This document shows, piece by piece, positions 1-10,329 of a stretch of DNA of 64,000 bases. The DNA lies in assembly GCA_024236415.1 (NCBI GenBank), contig JACKKN010000009.1, forward strand, positions 62,001 through 126,000, written 5' to 3'. A program made the translations under genes and the position numbers. This DNA comes from Hyphomicrobiales bacterium. GTDB lineage: Bacteria > Pseudomonadota > Alphaproteobacteria > Rhodospirillales > JACKKN01. How positions within the stretch are numbered: the stretch's first letter is position 1; every line of letters begins with the position of its first letter. Below the pieces are notes generated by a model, which had not been told where the DNA came from, did no database searches, and worked only from the letters and a program-made list of their open reading frames with translations.

Positions 1-1
1 G

Positions 2-328
2 ATGGTCAGCCACCCCGACGGCGACCTGTCGGTGGCCGCCCTGGCCGGCCGCTGCGGCCTGGGCGAGCGCACCTTCCTGCGCCGCTTCGCCGCCGAGACC
101 GGCGCCACCCCCGCCAAGTACGTGGAACACCTGCGCTTCGAGGCCGCGCGCCAGGCCCTGGAAACCTCGACCGCCGGCCACGACCGCATCGCCCGGGCCT
201 GCGGCTTCCGTTCGGCCGAGGTCATGCGCCGGGTGTTCCAGCGCCGCCTGGGCATCAGCCCGTCGGACTACCGCAGCCGTTTCCAATCCGCCATCCGCGC
301 CACCGCAACCGGAGGAACCGAACCGTGA
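2..328 (+). CDS. AraC-family regulator, C-terminal DNA-binding part (5' truncated by window edge)
   Basis: The visible 108 residues hold both helix-turn-helix motifs of an AraC/XylS DNA-binding domain: LSVAALAGRCGLGERTFLRRF for the first and IARACGFRSAEVMRRVF followed by GISPSDYR for the second. The first base of the window already lies within the gene, so the effector domain is missing from view. The stop codon overlaps the GTG of the DJ-1/PfpI gene by 4 bp, so the two are translationally coupled. In the GlxA subfamily the missing N-terminus is itself a DJ-1-like domain, which would fit this neighbour; that is inference. The HTH call is firm; the ligand is unknown. Confidence 0.88.
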   Translation: MVSHPDGDLSVAALAGRCGLGERTFLRRFAAETGATPAKYVEHLRFEAARQALETSTAGHDRIARACGFRSAEVMRRVFQRRLGISPSDYRSRFQSAIRATATGGTEP

Positions 329-942
329 AAAAGCACACCATCGGCCTGTTCCTGTTCAACCACGCCGAGGAGCTGGACTTCGTCGGCCCGTTCGAGGTCT
401 TCACCATGGTCAACGAGGTGGCCCGCCACCGCAAGGAGGACGAGCCCAACCAGGTGGTGCTGATCTCGGAAACCGGCGCCGACATCCGCGGCGCCAAGGG
501 CATGCGCGTGGGGGTGCATTGCGCCATGGCCGACGCGCCGCCCCTGGACGTGTTCTGCATCCCCGGCGGCGATGGCACCCGGGCCCTGATCCGCAATCGG
601 GCGGTGCTGGACTGGGTCGCCGCGGCGACCCGGCCCTGCACCTGGATCACCAGCGTCTGCACCGGCTCGTTCGTCCTCGCCGCCGCCGGCCCGGCCAAGG
701 GGCGGCGGGTGACCACCCACTGGGCGACGGTCGAGGAGCTGCGCGCGCTCGACCTGGGCTGCACCGTCACGCCCGGCGAGCGGTACGTGCAGGACGGCAA
801 CCTGGTGACCGCCGCCGGCGTGTCCGCCGGCATCGACATGGCCCTGTGGCTGACCGGGCAGATGTACGGCGAGGCCACGGCCCGCCACACCCAGAAGGCC
901 ATGGAGTACGACCCGGCCCCGCCCTACGGCCGGGCCGCCTGA
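325..942 (+). CDS. DJ-1/PfpI family protein (isonitrile hydratase-like)
   Basis: A 205-residue single-domain protein of the DJ-1/PfpI superfamily. The expected nucleophile elbow is seen as ITSVCTGSFVLAAAG with its cysteine, followed by TTHW, the pattern of isonitrile hydratase and related cysteine hydrolases; an acidic residue near the N-terminus (EELDFVGPFEVF) also fits the family. It starts with GTG inside the stop of the upstream AraC gene, with a GGAGG ribosome site 9 bases upstream. The pairing suggests the AraC protein controls this enzyme. The exact substrate cannot be read from sequence; a glyoxalase/chaperone-like member is the alternative. Confidence 0.85.
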   Translation: MKKHTIGLFLFNHAEELDFVGPFEVFTMVNEVARHRKEDEPNQVVLISETGADIRGAKGMRVGVHCAMADAPPLDVFCIPGGDGTRALIRNRAVLDWVAAATRPCTWITSVCTGSFVLAAAGPAKGRRVTTHWATVEELRALDLGCTVTPGERYVQDGNLVTAAGVSAGIDMALWLTGQMYGEATARHTQKAMEYDPAPPYGRAA

Positions 943-1103
943 ACCTGCGCCCGCCGCCGCCGATCCCCGGCAAACAGGTTTACTTGGCGCGGTCATCCTG
1001 CTAGGCATGGCCGTCGCCGGGAACAAGCCCGAAGGGCGACGGGAGATTGCGGCCGGGTGCTGATCCGGCCGCCTGCCGCGGGGAGGAAAGGCGAGGTCAG
1101 GCC

Positions 1104-1682
1104 ATGGCGGTGGTGGTGTGGCTGGTCCGGATTCTGGACCTGATCAACGAATGGGTGGGCCGGATCGTATCCTGGCTGACCGTCACCATGGTGATCACGG
1201 TCTTCGTCGTGGTCGTGCTGCGCTACGGCTTCTCGCTGGGCTGGATCTGGATGCAGGAAATCTACGTCTGGATGCACGGCGCCTTGTTCATGCTGGCCGC
1301 CGGCTACACCCTGCTGCACAACGGCCACGTGCGCATCGACCTGATCTACCGCACGGCCAGCGCCCGCTACAAGGCGGTGGTCGACTTCTTCGGCTCGCTG
1401 CTGTTCATCCTGCCGCTGGTGTGGCTGACCTGGGAGAAGTCGGTGCCCATGGCCGAGCGGTCGTGGATGCGCCTGGAATCCTCGCCCGAGGCCGAGGGCA
1501 TGCCGGGGCTGTTCCTGCTCAAGACCGTGATCCCCATCTTCTGCGTGCTGATGGGGATGGCCGGGGTGTCGATGATGCTGCGCAGCCTGCTGCGCTTCTT
1601 CGGCATCGAGATCGAACCCGACTACGCCGACGACAAGGACTCGGGCGGCGCCGACACGGCGATGGAAGGAGCCCGGGAATGA
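1104..1682 (+). CDS. dctQ: TRAP transporter small permease (DctQ)
   Basis: A 192-residue membrane protein with four hydrophobic segments and the DctQ-type sequence around WIWMQEIYVWMHGALFMLAAGYTLL. DctQ proteins form the small membrane subunit of tripartite ATP-independent periplasmic transporters, which import organic acids using a sodium gradient. I start at ATG 1104, which follows GGGAGG and GAGG purine stretches, rather than the TTG at 1047, whose extra 19 residues are Arg/Pro-rich and unlike a membrane protein N-terminus. It overlaps dctM by 4 bp (ATGA). Length is normal for the family. Confidence 0.92.
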   Translation: MAVVVWLVRILDLINEWVGRIVSWLTVTMVITVFVVVVLRYGFSLGWIWMQEIYVWMHGALFMLAAGYTLLHNGHVRIDLIYRTASARYKAVVDFFGSLLFILPLVWLTWEKSVPMAERSWMRLESSPEAEGMPGLFLLKTVIPIFCVLMGMAGVSMMLRSLLRFFGIEIEPDYADDKDSGGADTAMEGARE

Positions 1683-3052
1683 GCGCCGAGATCCTGGGCG
1701 GGATCATGTTCATCAGCACCCTGCTGCTGCTGATCCTGGGATTCCCGGTGGCCCTGACCCTGGGCGGGTCGGCCTTGCTGTTCGCCTACCTGGGCCACAC
1801 CATGGACCTGTTCCTGTGGGGGTTCACCGGCGCCTATCCGACCCGCATCTTCTCGGTCATGACCAACGAGGCCCTGGTCGCCGTGCCGCTGTTCATCTTC
1901 ATGGGCGTGATGCTGGAGAAATCCAAGGTCGCCGAGGAACTGCTGTACACCATGGGCCAGATGTTCGGCCGCATGCGCGGCGGCCTGGGCATGTCGGTGA
2001 TCATCGTCGGCGCCCTGCTGGCCGCGTCCACGGGCATCGTCGGGGCGACCATCGTCACCATGGGGCTGCTCAGCCTGCCGCCCATGCTGCGCGCCGGGTA
2101 CGACCCCAAGCTGGCGACCGGCATCATCAACGCCTCGGGCACGCTGGGCCAGATCATCCCGCCGTCCATCGTGCTGATCCTGCTGGGCAACATCCTGGGC
2201 GACGCCAACCAGGCCGCCGGCGAGATGCGCGGCAACCTGGCGCCCGATCCGGTGTCGGCCATCGACCTGTTCGCCGGGGCCCTGTTCCCGGGCCTGCTGC
2301 TGGTGCTGCTGTACCTGGTGTACCAGGCCTACATGGCCATGTTCCGGCCCAAGACCTGTCCGGCCATCCCCACCGACCTGTCGGGCCCGCAACTGTGGCG
2401 CCGCTTCGCCAAGGTGGTGGTGCCGCCGCTGGCGCTGATCGTGCTGGTGCTGGGCTCGATCCTGGTGGGCGCGGCGACACCGACGGAATCCGCCGCCGTG
2501 GGCGCCGTGGGCGCGACCCTGCTGGCCATGCGGGCGCGCCAGTTCTCGCTGCCCATCCTGCGCGACGTGGCCCAGGCCACGGCCAAGATCTCGACCATGG
2601 TGTTCGTCATCCTGGTCGGCGCGTCCATGTTCTCGCTGGTGTTCCGCGGCTTCGGCGGCGACCGGGTGGTGGAGGGCTTCCTGCACGACCTGCCCGGCGG
2701 CGCCGTCGGCGCCATGACCCTGGTGATGGCGGTGATCTTCGTCCTGGGCTTCTTCCTGGACTTCATCGAGATCATCTTCGTGGTGGTGCCCATCGTCGCC
2801 CCCAGCCTGATCGCCATGGGGCTGGACCCGCTGTGGCTGGGGGTCATGATCGGCATCAACCTGCAGACCAGCTTCCTGACCCCGCCGTTCGGCTTCGCGC
2901 TGTTCTACCTGCGTGGGGTGGCGCCGGAATCGGTGCGCACCTCGGCCATCTACACCGGCGTGTTCCCGATCATCCTGATCCAGCTCATGGCCCTGGGGAT
3001 CATCGCCCTGTTCCCGCAGCTCGCCACCTGGCTGCCGCGCGCCCTGTTCTGA
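1679..3052 (+). CDS. dctM: TRAP transporter large permease (DctM)
   Basis: 457 residues with about a dozen membrane segments and clear DctM features: FPVALTLGGSALLFAYLG near the N-terminus, VPLFIFMGVMLEKSKVAEELL, and the conserved ASGTLGQIIPPSIVLILLG and TPTESAAVGAVGA regions. It is the transport channel of the TRAP system and pairs with the overlapping dctQ. The sequence type, with the binding protein next door, resembles the mannitol/chloroaromatic or 2-oxoacid branch of TRAP systems. No anomaly is seen. Confidence 0.94.
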   Translation: MSAEILGGIMFISTLLLLILGFPVALTLGGSALLFAYLGHTMDLFLWGFTGAYPTRIFSVMTNEALVAVPLFIFMGVMLEKSKVAEELLYTMGQMFGRMRGGLGMSVIIVGALLAASTGIVGATIVTMGLLSLPPMLRAGYDPKLATGIINASGTLGQIIPPSIVLILLGNILGDANQAAGEMRGNLAPDPVSAIDLFAGALFPGLLLVLLYLVYQAYMAMFRPKTCPAIPTDLSGPQLWRRFAKVVVPPLALIVLVLGSILVGAATPTESAAVGAVGATLLAMRARQFSLPILRDVAQATAKISTMVFVILVGASMFSLVFRGFGGDRVVEGFLHDLPGGAVGAMTLVMAVIFVLGFFLDFIEIIFVVVPIVAPSLIAMGLDPLWLGVMIGINLQTSFLTPPFGFALFYLRGVAPESVRTSAIYTGVFPIILIQLMALGIIALFPQLATWLPRALF

Positions 3053-3070
3053 CCCCCGGCACCTGCGGCG

Positions 3071-3100
3071 AAAGAAAACGGGCCCCGCGAGGGGGCCCGT
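3071..3100 (-). terminator. Intrinsic terminator of the TRAP binding-protein gene
   Basis: A 9-bp perfect stem, ACGGGCCCC at 3078-3086 with GGGGCCCGT at 3092-3100 and a 5-base loop. Read on the minus strand it is followed by CGTTTTCTTT, a U-rich tract, so it should end the dctP transcript. It may also slow convergent transcription from dctM, but the plus-strand side lacks a T run. Confidence 0.8.
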
Positions 3101-3134
3101 CCGTGAACCGCGCCGGGGCGGTGTCCGATCGCGA

Positions 3135-4232
<1,098 letters not shown>

Positions 4233-4345
4233 TGTCGAGTATCCTCCCGTATCAGGATTGGTCGATCGCTTATACTTGATTCTTGCACCGCGAGAGACGG
4301 CACGGAAAGTCGGCCAAAAGTAAGCATTTCGGCAACCGGCAGACC

Positions 4346-5140
4346 TTATCCCCGTTGACTCCCCGACGCAATAGCAGGTCCCGGCCCGACGCCATCGCCG
4401 GCGCCGTTGCCGTCGGGACCGGCGTCGAAGGGAACCCAGCCGGCGCCGGTGAACACCTCCAGCGGGCGGAACCGGGACTTGTAGGACATCTTGCCGCAGT
4501 CGGCGATCCAGAAGCCCAGGTAGACGTGGTCCAGCCCCAGGTCGCGGGCCCGCTCCACCAGCCACAGGATCATGAAGGTGCCCAGGCTGTGGCGGGCCAT
4601 GGCCGGGTCGAAGAAGGAGTACACGGCCGACAGGCCGCCACGCACGCGGTCGGTCAGGCAGGCGGCCACCAGGTTGCCGTCACGGTCGCGGAACTCGACC
4701 ACCATGGTCTCCACCGCGGTGTCCTCGACCAGGGCCTGGTAGTCCTGCGGGCCCATCTTCTCCATGTCGCCGCCGGTGTGGCGCGACCGCTGGTAGCGGG
4801 CGAACAGCTCGTACTGCTCGTCGGTGGCCACCGGGTCGCGCTCGGCGGCGGTCAGGTCGGCGTTGACGGCCCAGATGCGGCGCTGGGTGCGCGACGGCAG
4901 GAACCCGGCGGCGTCGATGCGCACGGCCTTGCAGGCGTCGCAGGTGGGGCAGGTGGGGGAATAGGCGATGCCGTGGCTGCGCCGGAAGCCGGACAGGGAC
5001 AGGACGTCGTGCAGGTCGCCGGCCTCGCGGCCCACCAGTTCGGTCACCAGGCGGCGCTCCATGCGGCCCGGCAGGTAGGGGCAGGGCAGCGGCGCGGTGG
5101 CGAAGAAGAACTGCGCCGGATGGATGTTCTGATGCTTCAT
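4346..5140 (-). CDS. bpt: Arginyl/leucyl-tRNA--protein transferase (Bpt), probable independent start
   Basis: From the internal ATG at 5140 the product is 264 residues and begins exactly like free-standing bacterial N-end-rule transferases: MKHQNIHPAQFFFATAPLPC then PYLPGR. The cysteine-rich segment SPTCPTCDACKAVRI, the HTGGDM block and the GFWIADCGKMSYKSRFRPLE block are family hallmarks. The enzyme moves leucine or arginine from tRNA to the N-terminus of proteins to mark them for ClpS/ClpAP degradation. No strong ribosome site precedes 5140, so translation may depend on motB. The C-terminal 25 residues are Gly/Pro-rich and probably disordered. Confidence 0.9.
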   Translation of the reverse strand: MKHQNIHPAQFFFATAPLPCPYLPGRMERRLVTELVGREAGDLHDVLSLSGFRRSHGIAYSPTCPTCDACKAVRIDAAGFLPSRTQRRIWAVNADLTAAERDPVATDEQYELFARYQRSRHTGGDMEKMGPQDYQALVEDTAVETMVVEFRDRDGNLVAACLTDRVRGGLSAVYSFFDPAMARHSLGTFMILWLVERARDLGLDHVYLGFWIADCGKMSYKSRFRPLEVFTGAGWVPFDAGPDGNGAGDGVGPGPAIASGSQRG

Positions 5141-6151
5141 GCCCGGGTTCGGCGCCGCGCGCCCGCTCTCTCCGTTTATTCTAGCCCTTCTCCGGCGCCG
5201 GCGCCTTTTCGGGGTGCCCTTTTCAGTACCCGGCTGGCCGGTGCCCCGCAACAGTATAATCGAAACGCGCCGGTTGCGCGCGTCCGCCGGATCGTCGGGG
5301 TTCAGGGGCTCGGTGGCGGCGCGGCCGGTGACCCGGACGATGCGGTTTTCCGGCACTCCCAGTTCCAGCAGGGCGCGGCGGCTGGCGTTGGCCCGGTCGG
5401 CCGACAGCTCCCAGTTGGTGTAGCCGTCGTTGCTGACGTACTTGGTCGAGTCCGTGTGGCCGGTGATGGCCACGTCCTGCGGCATCTTCTCCACCACCCG
5501 CGCCACCAGCTCCATGATCTTGCGGGTGTGGGCGAACATGTCGGCGCTGCCGCGCGGGAACATGGCCAGGCCCTCCTGGTCGACGATCTGCATGCGCAGG
5601 CCCTCGGGTGTGTCCTCGATCAGCAGGCTGTCGGCCAGCTTGGCCAGTTCGGGAATGCCCGAGATGGCGTCGCGCAGTTCCTTGGCCGCCTGCTGGAACT
5701 GCTCCTCCTCCTTCTGGCGCATCAGCTCCTTGGCCTTCTCGGCGGTCACGTCCTCCTCGGGCGGCTTGGCGCGGGCCTCGGCCTCCTGGCGCGCCTCCTG
5801 GGACTCCTTCTCCTGCTCGTCGATCGATCCCTCGCCGGCCTTGGGCGGCGGCAGTTCCATGGTCACCGTGGGGCGCGAGGTGGCGTCGGTCATGGCGCCG
5901 TCCTCGGCCATGATCTTGCCGGACAGGACGTCGCCGCTGCCGCTGGACGAGGTCGAGGCGGCGGTGGGCGCGAAGTAGTTGGAGATGCCCTCGAGCTGTT
6001 CCTCGGTGACCGAGTTCAGCAGCCACAGCAGCAGGAAGAAGGCCATCATGGCGGTCACGAAGTCGGCGTAGGCCACCTTCCAGGCGCCGCCGTGATGGCC
6101 GTGGCCGCCCTTCTTGACCTTCTTGATGATGATCGGCTGGTGTTCCGCCAT
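4346..6151 (-). CDS. motB: motB flagellar stator gene, open in frame through into the arginyltransferase gene
   Basis: The first part is a complete MotB: a basic N-terminus, one membrane helix with the proton-carrying aspartate (VAYADFVTAMMAFF), a linker rich in Glu and Lys, and an OmpA-like peptidoglycan-binding domain (ITGHTDSTKY, NWELSADRANASRRALLELG, NRRVSIILLR). MotB normally ends just after that last block. Here no stop occurs: about 35 residues with a run of arginines lead in frame into the methionine of a full arginyltransferase, giving 601 codons. One missing base near 5225-5260 would restore stops (TGA at 5223-5225 or TAG slightly further on), so the fusion may be an error. It lies 31 bp after motA. 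Confidence 0.8.
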   Translation of the reverse strand: MAEHQPIIIKKVKKGGHGHHGGAWKVAYADFVTAMMAFFLLLWLLNSVTEEQLEGISNYFAPTAASTSSSGSGDVLSGKIMAEDGAMTDATSRPTVTMELPPPKAGEGSIDEQEKESQEARQEAEARAKPPEEDVTAEKAKELMRQKEEEQFQQAAKELRDAISGIPELAKLADSLLIEDTPEGLRMQIVDQEGLAMFPRGSADMFAHTRKIMELVARVVEKMPQDVAITGHTDSTKYVSNDGYTNWELSADRANASRRALLELGVPENRIVRVTGRAATEPLNPDDPADARNRRVSIILLRGTGQPGTEKGTPKRRRRRRRARINGESGRAAPNPGMKHQNIHPAQFFFATAPLPCPYLPGRMERRLVTELVGREAGDLHDVLSLSGFRRSHGIAYSPTCPTCDACKAVRIDAAGFLPSRTQRRIWAVNADLTAAERDPVATDEQYELFARYQRSRHTGGDMEKMGPQDYQALVEDTAVETMVVEFRDRDGNLVAACLTDRVRGGLSAVYSFFDPAMARHSLGTFMILWLVERARDLGLDHVYLGFWIADCGKMSYKSRFRPLEVFTGAGWVPFDAGPDGNGAGDGVGPGPAIASGSQRG

Positions 6152-6182
6152 CGCCCTGGTTACCGCTGCGGCGCCGCCGCCG

Positions 6183-7046
6183 TCATTCCGGCGTCGGCAG
6201 GTTCTGGATCATCTCCTCGACCTCGGCGAAGGAGGGGCGGTCGGCGCCCAGCAGGGTCTTGCGCGCGAATTCCACCGAAACCTGGGGCGCGTAGCCCTGC
6301 ATGTGGGCGATGATGCCCACCTTGATGCACTGCATGTACCGCGATTCCTGCTCGAACACCTGGCCCAGGAAGCTGCCCATGGGGCCGACGAAGCCATAGG
6401 CCATGAGGATGCCCGAGAAGGTGCCGACCAGGGCGCCGCCGATGAGGTGGCCGAGGACCTCGGGCGGCTCGGTGATCGAGCCCATGGTGTGGATCACGCC
6501 CAGCACGGCGGCGACGATGCCCAGCGCCGGCATGGCGTCGCCCATGGTGGTCACCGCCGCCGAGATGGCGTGGGATTCGCCGTGGTGGACCTCCAGCTCC
6601 TCGTCCATGACCGACTCGACCTCGTGGGCGTTGCTGGTGCCCAGGGTCAGCAGGCGCAGGTAGTCGCAGAAGAATTCCAGCGCATGGTGCTCGCCGGCGA
6701 AGGTGGGGAACTGGTTGAAGATGGCGCTGTCCTTGGGGTTCTCCACGTGCGCCTCCAGGGCCAGTTCGCCCTTGGACTTGGCCAGCCGGAACACGGCGTA
6801 CAGGCAGCCCAGCAGCTCCATGTAGTGCTTCTTGGAATACTTGGTGCCCTTCAGCAGCTTGCCCAGGTTCTTGGCGACCCCGCCGACCACCGTTTTCGGG
6901 TTGCCGATCAGGAATGCGCCGACGGCGGCGCCGAAGATGATCAGGAACTCGAAGGGCTGCCACAGGACGGCCAGATGCCCGTTGGCCAGGACGTAACCGC
7001 CCAGCACGCTACCAAGGACAACGATGAAACCGATGATGAAAAACAT
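6183..7046 (-). CDS. motA: Flagellar motor stator protein MotA
   Basis: 287 residues, the usual MotA length, with two N-terminal membrane helices, a cytoplasmic loop and two C-terminal helices (PALGIVAAVLGVIHTMG and LVGTFSGILMAYGFVGPMG). MotA forms the pentameric ring around a MotB dimer and converts ion flow into flagellar torque. It is followed after 31 bp by motB, so the two form an operon. ATG 7046 is preceded by a short GAAGG element. No other flagellar gene lies in the window, which is typical of stator genes placed apart from the flagellar cluster. Confidence 0.95.
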   Translation of the reverse strand: MFFIIGFIVVLGSVLGGYVLANGHLAVLWQPFEFLIIFGAAVGAFLIGNPKTVVGGVAKNLGKLLKGTKYSKKHYMELLGCLYAVFRLAKSKGELALEAHVENPKDSAIFNQFPTFAGEHHALEFFCDYLRLLTLGTSNAHEVESVMDEELEVHHGESHAISAAVTTMGDAMPALGIVAAVLGVIHTMGSITEPPEVLGHLIGGALVGTFSGILMAYGFVGPMGSFLGQVFEQESRYMQCIKVGIIAHMQGYAPQVSVEFARKTLLGADRPSFAEVEEMIQNLPTPE

Positions 7047-7097
7047 GCAGACCTTCTAAGGAGCCCCTTGACTAGACCTTGTGCCGGCCACTACCTA

Positions 7098-7721
7098 ATG
7101 CGGACCGCATCCCGGCCCGTTCGCCGAATACGGATACCGTCACCCGCCGCGCCGATCAACGAATATATCCCCCATGACCCACCGTCCCGCGTCCGTCCCG
7201 ACCAGATCCCCCGTTGCACCGATGGCCCGGAGCCGCGGCCGTTGAGCGTCGGCGAGGCGGATTTCCGGCGCGCCCTGGGCGGTTTCGCCAGCGGCGTCAC
7301 GGTCATCACCGGCACCACGCCGGAGGGCGCCCCGGCCGGGGTCACCATCAGCGCCTTCTCGTCGCTGTCGCTGAATCCGCCCCTGGTGCTGTTCTGCCTG
7401 GGGCGCGAGGCCCAGTGCCGCGAGGCCTTCGGCGTCGGCCGCGCCTTCGCCGTGCACATCCTGGCCGAGGGGCAGGAGGACCTGTCCGCCGCCTTCGCCG
7501 CGCGCACCGAGGACCGCTTCGCCGGCGTGGCGCACCGCCTGGCCGACGACGGCTGCCCGGTGCTGGACGGCTGCCTGGCGGTGCTGCGATGCCGCTGCGA
7601 GACGGTGCACATGGGCGGCGATCATCTGGTGGTCATCGGGCGCGTTCAGCATATCGACCTTCCGGACCAGGAGCGGCGGCCGCTGCTGCACTTCCGCGGC
7701 GCCTACGGGCGCCTGGGCTGA
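7098..7721 (+). CDS. Flavin reductase-like, FMN-binding domain protein
   Basis: The conserved part has the flavin-reductase/HpaC-like fold: FRRALGGFASGVTVITG, then GVTISAFSSLSLNPPLVLFCL, a CREAF segment, and GDHLVVIGRV near the end. Such proteins reduce FMN or FAD with NAD(P)H, usually to supply a partner monooxygenase. The start is uncertain: ATG 7098 gives 207 residues but has no ribosome site and adds an unusual N-terminus, whereas TTG 7242 has a GGAG stretch just before and gives 159 residues, the normal length. No monooxygenase neighbour is present. Confidence 0.82.
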   Translation: MRTASRPVRRIRIPSPAAPINEYIPHDPPSRVRPDQIPRCTDGPEPRPLSVGEADFRRALGGFASGVTVITGTTPEGAPAGVTISAFSSLSLNPPLVLFCLGREAQCREAFGVGRAFAVHILAEGQEDLSAAFAARTEDRFAGVAHRLADDGCPVLDGCLAVLRCRCETVHMGGDHLVVIGRVQHIDLPDQERRPLLHFRGAYGRLG

Positions 7722-7742
7722 ACGGCGGCGCCACCCGCGGTC

Positions 7743-10154
7743 CTATTTCGGCAGCAGCTTCAGGGTGTCCTGGGCATGGCGCTCCAGCGGGAAGGAGCGG
7801 CCGATGCGCCAGTGGCGGACCATGTCGCGGTAGTGCGACGACAGGGGGTTGCCCGACTGGCCGGTGGCGATCATGAACCGCGACTTGGACAGGTCGGCGA
7901 AGTCGTAGACGGCGCGCAGGCCGGCACCGTGGCGGCTGGCGAAGGGCTCGTGGTCGCGGGTCAGGAACATGGCCGCCCGGTTGACCGTGTAGTTGCCGCC
8001 GTCCACCGGGGTCACGATGTTCAGCGTGTTGTCCAGCAGGTGGTGCGCCAGGGACGCCACCTGGGCGTTGTCCTTGCCCGGCAGGCGACCCAGCAGGGCC
8101 GGCGACAGGGCGTGGTCGAACCGCGCCCGGTGGGCGTCGCCCCAGCGCCAGTCGCCCATGTCGGGGCCGTACCGGTGCTGCAGGTCGTCCAGCACCGTGG
8201 CCAGGGACCGCTTCAGGATGTCGGGGCAGGATTCGGTGGCGGCGGTGGCGGTGTCGTCGCACCACTGCCTGCGCTCGCCCAGGGCCAGGCGCACGAAGGT
8301 GGGGCGCAGGGTCCAGTACCGGGCGAACAGCGGCCCCAGCTCGTCGGCCGCCAGGTCGTGCACCACCTGGCGCAGCCAGGCGTTGAAGATCAGCGGCTCG
8401 GGCCGGTCGGCGGCCATGCGCAGGTCCCACTTGCGCAGCAGGCCCAGGGCGGCGCGCTGGCGGCTGTCGGCGCCCTCGATCCCGGTCATCAGGGGCACCA
8501 GCTCCTTGGCCATCAGCGACAGGACGTCGCGCTGCATGCGGGCGCTGGTGTTGGCCGACTGGTCGCCACCCTGGGCCAGCATCTGGGCGATGCGCTCGGC
8601 CCGGTAGGGCAGCTCGAAATCGTCGCTGATGAAGTGCGGGTAGTCGGCGCCGTGGGGCTGGTTGTTGGCGTTGACCAGGATCCCGGACTCGGGATTGAAG
8701 GCCTGGGGCAGCTCCTCGAACGGGATGGTGCCGGTCCAGTCCGCCTCGCCGGTCCAGCCGGGTTTGGGGACCCAGCCGTGGCCGACTTGCGCACCGGCAC
8801 CCGGCCGGGCGAGATGAAGCCGATGTTGCCGTCCACGTCGCCGTAGGTGAGGTTCATCTGCGGCGCCGTCATGTCGCGCAGGGCGCGGCGCAGGTCGTCC
8901 CAGCCCTGGGCCCGGTTCAGGAAGTACAGGGCCTGGGGCGTGCGGTCGTCCTCGGCCAGGAAAGTGGTGGACAGGGCCAGGACGTGGCCGTCCGCCAGCA
9001 GGTCGGCGACGCCGTCGACCACGTCCGAGATGACCGGGCCGTGGCGGGTGCCGCGCACGGTCAGGGTGACGTCGGCGGCGCCCCTGACGCGGATGGTCTC
9101 GGAGCGGGTCTCGAACGCCGCGGCGCCGTCGGGGGTCAGGTAGCGGGTGCCGTCGGCCGGGTCCACCTTCTCCACGAACAGGTCCTGCAGGTCGGTGTGG
9201 GTGGCGGTCAGGCCCCAGGCGATGCGCCCGTTGTGGCCCAGGATGGTGAACGGCAGGCCCGGCACGGTGCCGCCGGCCACGTTCAGGCCCGGCGCCGTGA
9301 CCTGGGCCAGGTACCACAGGATCGGCGCCCGGTAGCCCAGGTGCGGGTCGTTGGCCAGCACCGCGTGGCCGTCGCGCGTGCGCGACCCGGACACGGCCCA
9401 GGCATTTGAGACGCCGCGCGGCACGTCGGTGGCCTTGCCGGCGGCGTCGGGCAGGTCGCCCAGGGCCAGCCGGTCCGTGCCCGGCCGCAGCCAGGACAGG
9501 GTCGAGGGGCCGTCGGCCGGCACCCCGGCCACAGGTCGGCGAGCTGTTCCGGGGTCAGGGTCTTGGCCAGGCGGGCGCGCAGCAGCTCGTCGCGCCAGTT
9601 GCCGCTGAGGTGCATGGCCATCAGGCGCAGCCAGACCAGCGAGTCCGCCGGCTGCCAGGCTTCGGGGCGCAGGGCCAGGGCCTGGAACTCGGGCGGTAAC
9701 TGCCACGGGTCGCGGTGGCCGTCGATCCAGGCGTTGACCCCGTCGGCATAGGCGTCCAGGGCCTCGACCACGCCGGCGTCCAGGTGCTGGAGCTGGCCGG
9801 CGGCCAGGGCATGGAAGTTCAGGGTGCGCATGAAGCGGTCGCTGGGCAGGGCGGCGGCCCCGAACGCCTCGGCCAGGCGTCCGGCGCCCAGGCGGCGGTT
9901 CAGCTCCATCTGCCACAGGCGGTCCTGGGCGTGCACGTAGCCCAGCGCGTAGTACGCGTCGCGGGTGGTGCGGGCGGTGATGTGCGGCACGCCGCGCCGG
10001 TCGCGGCGCACCACCACCGGGTTTCGGAGAGTCCGTTCAGCCGCACCTCGCCCGAGACCTGGGGCAGGGAACCGGCGAGCCAGATGGCGGCGGCCACACC
10101 GGCCACCAGCAGGAGCCCCAGAAGGGTCCAGAAGAGTCGCGATAGGAAAACCAT
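7743..10154 (-). pseudogene. Penicillin acylase family protein, interrupted by three frameshifts
   Basis: Read in pieces this is a full S45 penicillin acylase/acyl-homoserine lactone acylase of about 800 residues. It has a hydrophobic N-terminal anchor (MVFLSRLFWTLLGLLLVAG), the alpha-chain start (VVVRRDRRGVPHITA), the autocleavage site with nucleophilic serine (GVSNAWAVSGSRT), and an intact C-terminal half ending TLKLLPK. The reading frame changes three times, near 10019-10021 (a GGG run), 9523-9526 (a CCCC run) and 8786. In each case one extra base would restore the expected family sequence. Either the gene is dead or the consensus has three deletions. A normal product would hydrolyse amide side chains in the periplasm. 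Confidence 0.85.
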
Positions 10155-10329
10155 GACCGCCGTCACACCAACGTCCGTTCCCGCGATTAACCTATAGGAA
10201 TACTTAAAATTTCCCAAACGGCGCCGGATCGGGCGCCACGCCCGCCGGGCGCCCTTGCGCCGGCCGCGCGGCGGCGATATCACGGAGGGGACCGGCCGGG
10301 ACGGCCCGGCACCGAAGGGGAGGGGATCG

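Noticed and set aside
1047..1103. TTG start 57 bp upstream for dctQ
   Set aside because: It adds a Pro/Arg/Gly-rich peptide before the first membrane helix and lacks a ribosome site, unlike ATG 1104.
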